Below are positions 46,507 through 56,562 of a stretch of 64,000 bases of DNA, one piece after another. The notes beneath the pieces were generated by a model. It saw nothing but the letters and a program-made list of their open reading frames with translations. It ran no database searches and was not told where the DNA came from. Both the position numbers and the translations under genes were made by a program. The stretch covers positions 47,129,428-47,193,427 of the forward strand of contig CM043959.1 in assembly GCA_014529385.2 (NCBI GenBank), written 5' to 3'. Origin of the DNA: Adiantum capillus-veneris (Eukaryota; Streptophyta; Polypodiopsida; Polypodiales; Pteridaceae). How positions within the stretch are numbered: the stretch's first letter is position 1; the number at the start of each line of letters is the position of its first letter.

Positions 46507-48114
46507 TTCCCCTCCTTCCTCGTCTTTCCTACTGCTCTAAAAGAAAAAGAGACTTCCCCCGCCTTCAAGACGCTGCCCTCCATTTCCGATTGCAGCAGAC
46601 GAGCTTCAAAGGAAGGAGGTAGCACATCAGGAACGAGGGTTTAAGGATTTAGGACATCGTCTTCTACGGCAGTTCGTAGCAACGACTCAACGAGCCACCT
46701 GGCTGACGTGGCCGTCACTTTTGACGCCGTCTGGCCACTGACCGGCCGTCCGAATGGCGCCCCTCCATGTGGGCGCCATCGCCGCTCGGGTTCAGACGAA
46801 GGTGGCGGCAAAGCAGTCTTCCTGCGCCTCTCTAGTTCACAAGACAGCCAGTGGTAATGGGTGAAGACCACGCAGCTTCTCCAGTTCAGAAGACAGCCAG
46901 TGGTAATGGGTGAAGACCACGCAGCTAGCGAATGGAAGGTGCCAGCGCTCCCTGTCACTGTGTAGACCGCAAATCCCGCTCGAACGGAGGGTGGAAGCTT
47001 GCAATTTATCGGTGTTGGGCGTGTATAAAAGACACATTCCAAAGTAGAGGGATCTACGGTGGGGGTTTAATCCACGGTTGATCTCATCTCCATGGGATAA
47101 AAACAATAAGCTCCCCACCATCCCTCCGCTCGAGGCTCGAGGCTCTCGAACCCCGAACCCCCCTCCGTACCCACCTATCACGCATCATTGCACACATGGC
47201 AAGGGCACGTGTCTAAAAGCTTGCCCCCCCCCCCCCCCCCGTTGCGTCGATCTGATACTCCAAAATGCACGCATCGTTGATCAATAGCCCCTGTCGTCGT
47301 CGATCCCTCGTCTCTCACTCGTGTCATTTATAAACGGGAGGACAACTAATGGTGGCTCCGGTAAAGAAGAGCGTGACCTTCAACCAATCGCTGCAGCGCA
47401 TGGATGATGCACACCCCTGCGGCTTTCTCTGCCTCCGTCTCGTCTGAACCCAGGCTTACGGTGGGTTCAAAACAAGGTGGCTACCCCGTGCGGTTTATAG
47501 TGTACACTGCATCCACCTGTGAAGTTCACAGAGGCATCGGTAGAAAACAATGTCATCAGTAGTCGTGTTAGACACAGTTTGCACATGAGAGGCGATCGAT
47601 CTGATCGTACACCAATGTTGAACGACTATGAGCGAATGCCGAAGTGACGCACGTGATGTCGTTTAGATGCCAACATTGTCAAGCTGACATGGCAACATTT
47701 GTAGAGGGCTGTGAAGGCGGTTACGCCGCTAGCGGAAGCTAAATAGCGAGAACTCAACCAACAACAGAATTTGTCAGACGAGGACGGAGCTTGACCCGCA
47801 GGCGCATGGAAACAACTAGGTGGGTGTCAAATCACCTACTCGACCTTCTAATGACAATCACTACTAAGGAAATCAAATCTAAGTTCTAAAATACGCAAGT
47901 GACTGAAATCCATACTACGAACGAATGCTATACGAAACAGGATCTAGAATCATTGAATCAATCTCAAACTCAAGGGGAAGTCTATTCACTAGGTAAGAAC
48001 AACACCCTAAAGACTTGAACTGCAAAATCAACCTATAACCACTCCGTGCGGTAAACGTGTATGAAGACAGGCCGAAAAATACAGGTGATCGAAACTTGAC
48101 CCCGATGGTACCAA
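46507..48114. other. Upstream region of the PPR gene and intergenic sequence
   Basis: The stretch next to 46506 should hold the PPR 5' UTR and promoter; no clear TATA box is seen. A 44-bp segment is duplicated with a period of 49 bp at 46834-46877 and 46883-46926. A run of 17 C lies at 47224-47240. From about 47500 to 48114 the sequence resembles retroelement leader next to an LTR end but has no coding signal. Short open frames here look accidental. Confidence 0.6.
48098..48114 (-). other. Primer-site-like sequence beside the G6 LTR
   Basis: In the minus direction TTGGTACCATCGGGGTC follows directly after the LTR end ...CTACACA. Its first part resembles the TTGGTATCAGAGC of E2, but the match is weak, so the tRNA is uncertain. 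Confidence 0.4.
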
Positions 48115-48333
48115 TGTGTAGCTCTACTCGTTGTGGTTCTATAGATATGCTGCATGCTCCATTCCGACACACGAGTTGGAAGAAAACTCACACCGAAGCT
48201 CGTAGGAACTTACCACACATAGAAGCCGATAGCGCGCACTCTTGGTATCTATGCGTAGCTCTCGCCGTTGCTAACACAATGGCGGTGTCGCTTCTCCAAT
48301 GGCGGCTCCGTAGCTCGCGTAGCAAGTAGATAA

Positions 48334-48382
<49 letters not shown>

Positions 48383-48666
48383 ACAGTCACGGCGCTCAAA
48401 AACTCACTTTGATTAATAATCTGAGTCCTTTAGGTTACAAAAACCTTGGCTTATATACCTCAGCCTTGGAGGTGAGAACATCTCTAACTAATTACATCAG
48501 CAAGTGAAATTACTTCGGGATTACAAGCTGGAAACTCAATTGAGTCCCGTTACTTAATGAATGGCTCAAATCAAAATTAATGTCGGAAAGACATTTATTA
48601 CAATCAATGATTACAAAATGATGAGTGTGAGCAAAAATGTGGGTGTGATCCTCTGCTGGCTCAACA
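48115..48666 (-). repeat. G6 LTR (552 bp, single copy in window)
   Basis: Sense start TGTTGAGCCAGCAGAGG at 48666, just after the polypurine tract. The proposed sense end is ...GCTACACA at 48115. TATATAAG in sense (near 48452-48460) is a core promoter candidate, and a pure (AG)n run in sense (48336-48379) lies downstream of it. The end is inferred from the TG/CA rule and the adjoining primer-like site, since the other LTR is off the window. Confidence 0.65.
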
Positions 48667-48680
48667 CTCCCCCCCTCCGC
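48667..48680 (-). other. G6 3' polypurine tract
   Basis: Sense GCGGAGGGGGGGAG directly before the LTR. Twelve bases (GGAGGGGGGGAG) recur exactly at the internal tract 54779-54791. Confidence 0.8.
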
Positions 48681-48715
48681 GTTCATGTCGTCCCTGACAT
48701 GACTTTTATGCTTGG

Positions 48716-51700
48716 TCAATAAAGTCCTGTCGTCTTGAGCATCTGCAAATGTGATTCGTATCGTAGGTTGCCGATGGTCAAGGTTGGGCCGAATATTTTG
48801 CTTTCGTGGGTGAAAAAGCCGGTGTAGAAAGCTTCTTCGAATGTTTGCATGTGGAAGCTAAGCAAAAACATAATCCTTTGGTATAGTAGGTGTAACACTT
48901 TTGGAGAAGGCTGCAATGAAAGATCGTACATCATATCAGTCACCGTGTCGGCCGTCGATAGTAGACTCGAGGTCGTGGCTTTATTTGGCGCGAACACTTC
49001 AATGCAAGCTAAGAGAGTCCTGCAGATTTTCTTGAGCATCTGACATGAAAGGTCAGGAGAGCCAGTAAAGAGCTTGATGGTGCCCGTTAGGGTTTTCACC
49101 ATGTAGGCTTTACCTATTCTCTCTCTTATCTTTGGTCCTGGCATCCTGGGATAATTAAGCCAATTTGGCTTCTTTTCTGCAATCCTGCCATGCTCTTTCC
49201 AGTTTCTGACTCTTGGCACCGGGCAGAAGGTTGCATCCTCCCGAATCTCCTTTGGTGCCTCCACCAAGTAGATGAGGTAGGCTGGGTATTTGTTCAACCA
49301 ACCTTTCCTCCATTTAGGTTGTGAATCTACTATCTTCTTTGATTGTTCCTCCTTTGTGATGTCGCCTTCGTAAAGAGTGACATACTGCTCCTGCTCTATT
49401 CTCTTTTTCGTCTTTAGCACTTCAAATTTCATCAAAGGGAAAGGCAGGCTGGGTTGCATCCACTGTTCATGGAGCACTTTTGTGTCTAGTCCTTGAAGTC
49501 TAATGGAGATTAGGAGTCTCCTCTCCCATTCCATTTCCGCCTTGGCACTCTCCTCTGCTGACTTTTCTATTTGGTCATGGAGCCTCTGTTCTTCTTCTTC
49601 AGAGATTCCTGAAGTCGAGACCACCTCTTGAGCTGGGGCTGGATCTTCAATTATGGTTGCCTCTCCAGTTTCTGGTAGCTCTATGGCTGCTCCACCTGAT
49701 TCTTCGTGTGGTGTCTCTGTCTCTCTTCTTTGTTGCTCTTATAGATCTTGGAGCTGTTTGCGGAGGGCCTCATTCTCTGTCCGTAGTGTTTGATTTTCTA
49801 ATGTGAGCCTCTCCTCTGCGGCCAATGATCCCTCCGCAATGTGCAACCTTTGCACTTGCTCTAATCTCAGCTCTCTTTGTAAGCTTTGGACCTGGTCTTC
49901 CAAAGCTGGTATGATAACTCCCTCTTGTTCGGTTCCTGCTCTGCTAGCTCTAGGGGTAGTCCTGAGTCTAGTGATTGTTCTTTCTTGGAGCTCGACTCTC
50001 TCCCTTAGCTCAATGAGCTCATCCTTGGCCGCCTCCAACTCATCCTCTATCCGCTCCCTTGCTTCCTATGCACTTGTTACTTCTCTTGAAGCCTCGGCTA
50101 GCTGGAGTATCAAGCTGTCTCTCTCGTTTTCCGCGTCATAGAGTGATGCTTTATGACTTTCAGATTCAGTCATAGCATTCTCTAATTTTCTCTGCAACTC
50201 CGCTTCCCTTTGTTTGGCTGTCTCAATCTCTACTTCCTTTGCCTTGGACCTTTCTTTTATTTTGCTGAGCAATTCATGCACCATGTGCATGTCTTTTTCA
50301 TCATCATCTGTCAACTCTAAAGCTCTTTCTGCCACCACCTCCACTGGATTTGGCTCTTCTAGTACTTTCGGTTCGTCCAGTTTCTCTTCACTTTCTTTTG
50401 TACTCTTTGTTTTTTTCTCCGTCCCTCTCCGTTCATCTTGTTTTTGTAGGGTGATCCCATAAACTGCCTCAAGGGCCTCTTCTTCAGTGTATCCTATCGC
50501 TACCAAATCCTCATAATCATTTCTCTTTTGCTGAACTGGATCTATCTTCTTTTCTTTGGTCTCGGCCTCTGGCTTATCCAAATCATCCGTGTCCACCTCT
50601 ACCGTGGTCTCCTCCATAATTTTTTCCGTCTTCTTAGGGCTTGGTACATCCTTCATAGAGGGATATCTGTCCTCAGCTTCCTTGGCTTTCCCTTTGTCGG
50701 CTTGCCCATCTTTCTCTTGAGGCTTAGTAGACTCATCTACTTTCTTTTTCTCCTTGTCGTCTTTTTTCAGCTCAGCTTTTAATTGCTGTACCTCCTCTTC
50801 AGTGTATGGCTCGACAGGTTGCTGCTCTAGAATAGCCTCTGACTCCTCATAAGCTTTAATATATTGATCGTATTGATCAATATGTGGCCTGGCTGAGCAA
50901 GTTCCGACTTTAGTGGGGTCTGGCACCCACTTTTCTTCAAAGTCACCCTTTAGAGCTCTTTTCGCTCTAAACTGCTCCACTAGTCTTTCCATTCTTGCCG
51001 CTTTCTGACTTTTGGTTTGCTTGGGAGCAACCTTCTTCGTTACTTTCTTCTTAAGCGGCTCGTCCACATCCTCTGCAGGTTCTGAAACTACTTCCAGTTT
51101 CCGACGTGCTCTTGTGGATGCCCTCTTGGATACTTCGGGCTGTTCTTCCTCCTCGTCGGCTTCTCTAAGCCACTCATTCTGGGAGGGAACCTTTGGCCAC
51201 TGATCTCTAGCTCCAATAGCTTCATAAGCTATTCTTGTCAGAATTTCCGCTCCTCCCATGTACTTTGGCTTCTCGTTGTGCATGGCAATTACTTGCTCGT
51301 GGATGTGTTGAGCGTAATTCACCTCTTTTGGCATATTGCTCTTTAATGCCCATGTGATGGTGGTCGCAATGGCATGGGGTGGTGTCGTATACTTTTGCGG
51401 TCTCTTACTGCAAACATGGAGAAACTGGTTGTACAGTCGGCAAAGGGTTGCCGCTCTTGGGTCCGCCATATCTCCATAGGTTGCATTTTGCTTCTTGGGC
51501 CCATAGACCTCTATGGCCTCCCTTCTTTCCCTGACCAAGCTCCCTTTGTTGTGCAGCTTCAATGCGTCTGCAATGAGCTGTGGAGTGATCTGTACTTCTA
51601 CTTTCTCTCCATCCATGGCTGTCAATGTGGCTTTTCCATCCTTTTGAATGGATGTTGCCAACTTGTACACTCTTCTTGTATCCACACCTGATGGTCTCGA

Positions 51701-51991
51701 GGTGAAGAAACTGTGCAAGTCTGCCCTTTCTAGGTACCTGCTGATGTCTTCTGACCTGCTATAATCTACCAATTCCTGTGGGATCATCGGTACATCCACC
51801 GCTTGCCCTTGAGGATCTCTGAAAGTCCCCTGGTAGATCTTTATTCCCTCTTTCTCCAATACTGCTTCCTCCACCCAAGTTTTGGTTGGCTTGAGGGTTT
51901 CTGCTGGAATGTCAAAGGGTTTCGCTTCTGCAAGAGCATCTTTGATTGTCGGTCTTTTTCTCTTCGTTGCCGATGACTTGGCGAAATCCAT
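48716..51991 (-). pseudogene. G6 ORF X: ~1,090-codon coiled-coil protein of unknown function
   Basis: ATG 51991 opens one frame that reaches 48716 with only two stops, TAG at 50066-50068 and TAA at 49739-49741. Residues 1-300 form a globular region (FFTSRPSGVDTRRVYKLA, LCRLYNQFLHVC). About 300-560 is Lys/Glu-rich and disordered. About 575-790 is heptad-rich coiled coil (LERRLE-like, LRTENEALRKQL). About 830-1090 is a second globular region with no recognised motif. I see no signal peptide or clear membrane helix. It sits after pol, where Athila elements carry an extra ORF, and the first region resembles plant retroelement ORF1-type proteins only loosely. The two stops may be lesions or mark separate proteins. 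Confidence 0.7.
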
Positions 51992-54778
51992 GGATCCTGT
52001 AACTCCAATTTCAGAAGTTAGCGTCTTTTTAGTACTGAAAGCCGAAATGAAGCTTTTAACTATTCAAATGACTTGAAAATTGAAACATGAGCTATTCAGG
52101 GCCTAAGGATGCAAGGTAGGTGAAAAAATATGCAAAATGGGCTCAAAATCATGCTGGAGACATCATACGCGTATGATGTCTTTTGTGTCAAAATGACTTC
52201 ATATTGGTTGTGCTTGTAGCTGATAGTGTATACATGATTATCATATGTTTGGATTTGAGTTTGGATACCATTTGGTCAAGTTTTGGCCAATTTAGTCCAG
52301 TTCTGGCTCTTGGCAAAATTTTGAAAGGGAATTGGATTTTATGATCCAAATTGGATAAAACTTGGTGGTTCACTTTCAAATGGCATGTAGATCACTTCTG
52401 TTTGGTGGTTGAAGCCCTGAGGTGCCAAAATCACATAGTGAGACATCATACGCATATGATGCTTTTAGTGTATTTTTGGACCAAATTTCTCTATAAGCTT
52501 GGATTTGGCTTTAGATAGGCTTATTCAGTGGATTTATGAAGTTTGGATAGATTTTGGGCTAAAAATGGCTCTGGAGACATCATACACGTATGATGTCTTT
52601 TTCATCAATTTTGCATGGGATTGGTTCTGTGGACTCCCCATATACTAGTGAAGGATTGTCTCTACTCAATTCTTGGTTTGGACTTGAGTATGTTGGATTT
52701 GGGCCAAAAATAGGCTTTAGGTGAAGGATTTTTCCTCAATTGGGCTAATGGGGTGATCCTCTTGACCAAATGGTTCCAAATTTCATATGTAGCATGTATT
52801 AGATATATATAATGGATGTATGATGACAAATGAGCAGTTTTGGCTCTGTAAGTGCAAATAGACATTATACGCGTATGATGTTTTTTGTGTCAAAATGGTG
52901 CTTTTTGGTTCCAAATAGCTTGTAGATGTGTTTAACAACAATCCTACAAAGTTTCAATGAGTTTGGAGTTATTTTGACAAAATTAGGACCAAAAATCAAT
53001 TTTATGGCCTACTTTGTATTTTTTTGGTTTTCCTTGGGTTTTCTAACTCCAATTCTCATGATACTTGGTTCATAGGATGTGATTAACATGTGGAATGAGG
53101 CTATGCACTCAAATGTTGAAATGGATGTGAAATTCATGCTGTAAGACATCATACGCGTATGATGTCTTTTCTTGAAATGTTGATCTTTTTGTGCAAAGAA
53201 TGCTTTGTGCTAGTGCCCTAAGCTCTGCTAACTAGTTTTCAACTTAAAAAGTCATCAGTTTAGCTAAAAAGCCCCCTTATAGGCATTTCAGTCTCCGAAG
53301 TCGTCTTTTTGCCTTGGAGTTGAATTTCTCCAACTTTTCTTCTCGAGAGTTGCATTTCCAGCTCATTGGATATGTTGTGTATCCATCTATTTGGTTGAAC
53401 TTGACTTTGGCTCCCCGTTCTCCATCTTTCTCCATTTGGTTGCCCGAAAGCGTCTTTTTCACCATCGGTAAGTGAATCAGCTTTCTTTTGGGTTTTGCTT
53501 GCAAACATAAGTCATCCATGTATATTTGAAGCTGCTTGTGAAGTTTCATTTCATTCGGTCGTCAATTTCAGCCGTTATGCCAAAATGACGCTTTGTGTGT
53601 CTGTCGTCGAATCGGTTGTTTTGACCCACTTTTGGTGGTCCAAACCTGGAGATACTCCATGGTTGCATTGCCCTCGATGTTGTTAAGCTTTCTGAGGAGT
53701 TTTGTGTCGTTTCGACAACTTTTTCCTGTTTGCCTCTTGCAAGCTCTGTTGACCTAGGGTTTTTCCAGTCGTTCTTTCTCGAGCTTTGAGTGTTAGAAAC
53801 CCATCTTCTATACTAGGGTAACCCACCTATAAGTTCTTGCAAGGTTTGGTTAGGTGGTTGTGCCACTACCTAGCATTCTACCGTATTTCCCGTCTGCTCT
53901 TGTTTCTTGGTTTTGGTCAGTTTTCGCGACAAAAGTTAATGATAAGCATCAAAAGCTTATGGCAACGAGTCTACCTCTCATGTCTGGTGTCCTCTGATCT
54001 CTCATAGCAGTCGTAGAAGGCTGTAGAAGGTTGGATGCTCCTGTGTGCTCTTTGCTCTCTCCAAGAAGGTAATAGTGGAAATGAGCTTGAAAGTGAAGTG
54101 AAAAATACTTAACTTCGGACTTCCCGGATCACTTGTTACCAAATTTGACATGTGCTCCTATCTCGTCGTGAAATGCACTTTAGGATTTGAAATTTCTCAA
54201 TTTGGACTCCGTTTTGACCTGTTTCTGAGAAATCTGTCCACTTTGCCAAAATTCTGTCATTTCCGGCTTTCCGCAACTTTTCCCGAATTGTACTCAATTT
54301 TTACTATGGGTTGCCCTTGTCATTAGGATCATCACCATCTATTCTTTTCTTTTTTCTGATCTCGTTTCACCTGCTTTTTTATTTTTCTTTTATTTTTATT
54401 AAGAAAATCATAAAAAATTAAAGGAAAATAACAAATTGAAGCCAAAAAATTCCAAACATACACAATAAATAGCTGGTAACCCTGTGTATATGAATATACA
54501 CTTATTTGTGATTTCTGGACTTGGATTACCACTTTTCCACTTTTTAGCTCCAAAAACACTCTTATTTAGTGATATTTACACGTCTAGAGACCCAAATTCA
54601 TCATTTGATCTCTTTTTGTTACAAAACAAGGTATATAAGGGCATAAATATTATCAATATCCGCAATCAAACATAAAAATTGCAAAATCATGTAAGACACT
54701 GCCCTTGTAATATAATAATTTTTTTTTTCTTTGTTTTTGTCGCTTATAGCTGCTTTGTAGCTCCTGTATACCTGTATA
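51992..54778 (-). other. G6 spacer with palindrome array
   Basis: 2.8 kb without a supported gene. From about 52080 to 53170 it is a diverged tandem structure marked by five copies of a 24-nt palindrome (annotated separately). The rest is AT-rich, with T-runs near 54340-54400 and 54719-54736. A subgenomic or spliced mRNA for ORF X would have to start or splice within this stretch; I cannot pick a site with confidence. Confidence 0.65.
52158..53167. repeat. Five-copy 24-nt palindrome array
   Basis: The arm AGACATCATACG is followed directly by its reverse complement CGTATGATGTCT. Copies are at 52158-52181 (perfect), 52441-52463 (one centre change, one base lost), 52575-52598 (one change), 52860-52883 (few changes) and 53144-53167 (perfect). 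Start spacings are 283, 134, 285 and 284. The sequence between copies is strongly diverged, yet words such as TTGTGTCAAAATG and TTTTGGCTCT recur beside them. Confidence 0.88.
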
Positions 54779-54791
54779 CCTCCCCCCCTCC
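54779..54791 (-). other. G6 internal polypurine tract
   Basis: Sense GGAGGGGGGGAGG lies about 20 nt after the stop ending the pol reading (54814). It shares 12 consecutive bases with the 3' tract next to the LTR. No LTR start follows it (sense continues TATACAGGTATACAGG), so it is not an obvious second element end. Confidence 0.65.
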
Positions 54792-54813
54792 TAGTCTGAG
54801 TCCTCCCGGACGA

Positions 54814-56562
54814 CTATGAATTGTCTGTGGGCGAAGCATTGTAGTTGTTTTGGTCATAAGTTCCCAATGCAATTGTAGAGCGATGATACAACAGTCTTTC
54901 CAATAAAGCTGCTCTTTGTTTGATTGAAGGATTGGTGGTCGGGTTTTGGGTTGGTTTTGGCACTTCGGTAGTAGAATCAGTAGACGGATTCTTCTTTACC
55001 TTGTTGTTCTTTTTCACAATCCAAATCTGCTTCCGCTTCGCTTGTGCTTGCCACAAACTCTTTGCGACCCAAACCTGTTTTGTTCTTTGTGTTGATTTCC
55101 TCGCCTTGAAATACCTAGGAGTTTCCGTTGATTGTACTGAAGGGAGTTCCTGTTTACAAATCTTTGGGATCCAAATTTGCTTGCTATAGCTTTGTGCCGT
55201 CATGAAATTCTTTGGAATCCAGATTTGTTTCACTGTCCTTGATTGTCTGGAATCACTCTGTTGTCTGGTATTGAAGACTCTGTTTTCCACCTTTGTTTCC
55301 TCTGTCACAACCTTTTTTTGTCTCCATACCAACTTTGACTCCATTTTTTCCCAAGGTTGAGCTGTTATATTATTGCTTGTCTTCCTTATCCACTGTTGAG
55401 AGTTCCTCGTCGAAGAGCAATCCAGTTGTATAGAAACTTTTGGTTGCCATTGCTTCTTCTTTTTCTCTGGTTGTTATTTACCTTTGTTCTTGGATTCTTC
55501 CTTTGGAGTTGGCTCTGCTTCTTTGGTGAACTTAACTGATTGGCTTTCACCTTCGTATTTGATAAGCACTGATTTAGAACTCCAGTCAATCATTGCATTG
55601 TATTGCTTCTGCCATGGTTGTCCTAGCAATAATGTATGTTGTGTAGCTTGGTCTTCAACCACGTAAAACATATGAGGATACACATACTGGTTAATCTGTA
55701 TATGTAAAACTGTGCATCCGACAGTTTTGATTGAATTCTCAGAGTAACTCTTTAACTCTTGCTTGGCAGTTTGTAATTTAGTGTCATTTGTCAATTGTCT
55801 ATATAAACTGAGTGAAAGTAGGTTAGTTTGAGCTCCTGAATCCAATAGTGCTCTGGCTTTGATTTGGTTGGTTCCTACTTTGCATTCAATGATGGGTTCT
55901 TCTTTGTCATTATCCATTTCTGTTATACTGACTACGTTTATTCGTATTGCTCCTTCATTGTGGTGTTTCTGACGCAATAGTCTTCTTTTCTCCATTCTTT
56001 CCTTCGCTTCGGCTTGCGCTTCCTCCACAATCTTTTTCTTTTTCTGGACACGCAGCTTTTCTTGATGTATTTTGAGAAGCATGTCTTGGGTTAGCGGCAA
56101 AAGATACTTTTTCACTCTGCATCCACTTATCCAATTGGGCATTTCTTCTCTGTCTAATGTAGCAAGCTTGACGGTTCCACTTGGTGATAGATCTTTGATC
56201 ACCAGAGGTCCCATCCCTCGCTTTTTAAGCTTCTTAGCATGCTGTTTCAGAGTGTAAACTAGGACATAGTCCCCAACCTTAAACTCTTTAGTCCGCACAT
56301 GCTTATCAAAAAATTCCTTTTGTCGCCTTTTTTGAGCGTAGATAGAAGCTACTGCTTTTAGGCGAAGCTCGTCTAGCTTTTCCAGGTCATCTATTCTATT
56401 AGAAAGCTCGTGTCCTATCCACTCTAGATCCTTAGCCACCCTTAAGGTTGAAATCAAGAATTCTATTGGTAAGATAGCATTTAGCCCAAAAACCATGTTA
56501 TATGGGGTCGTTCCTATTGATGTTTTATATGCTACCCTATATGCCCATAATGTTGAATGCAA
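54814..56562 (-). pseudogene. G6 integrase C-terminus, second aspartic protease-like domain and KQxWxPK array
   Basis: One frame from 56562 to 54814 with a single TAA (55474-55476). First comes the integrase tail (WAYRVAYKTSIGTTPYNMVFG, GDYVLVYTLK, GPLVIKDLSPSG; about 56562-56100), then a charged Lys/Glu/Arg helix (about 56090-55960). An aspartic-protease-like domain (about 55890-55560) has ALLDSGAQTNLLS at the active site and LLLGQPWQ near its end. After the TAA the same frame carries Trp-centred repeats: KQWQPK, QQWIRK, KQIWIPK twice, KQVWVAK, KQIWIVK. The array's role is unknown. Confidence 0.78.

Noticed and set aside
43644-48114. tRNA, rRNA or other structured RNA genes in the host island
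   Set aside because: No recognisable promoter boxes or stem patterns found by eye.
48716-49624. ORF X C-terminal region as an envelope protein
   Set aside because: No signal peptide, convincing transmembrane helix or cysteine pattern; position alone is not enough.
49803-50141. Plus-strand Ser/Leu-rich open frame
   Set aside because: Antisense shadow of the coiled coil of ORF X.
52158-53167. Palindrome array as a CRISPR array
   Set aside because: Repeats are 134-285 nt apart with diverged sequence between them, and the host is a plant.
53277-53549. Minus-strand 90-codon frame containing YMDDL
   Set aside because: The YMDD is isolated; no other RT motif surrounds it and composition is unlike RT.
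54779-54791. End of a complete element at the internal polypurine tract
   Set aside because: No TG-starting LTR-like sequence follows, and the sense strand continues without similarity to the LTR at 48115-48666.
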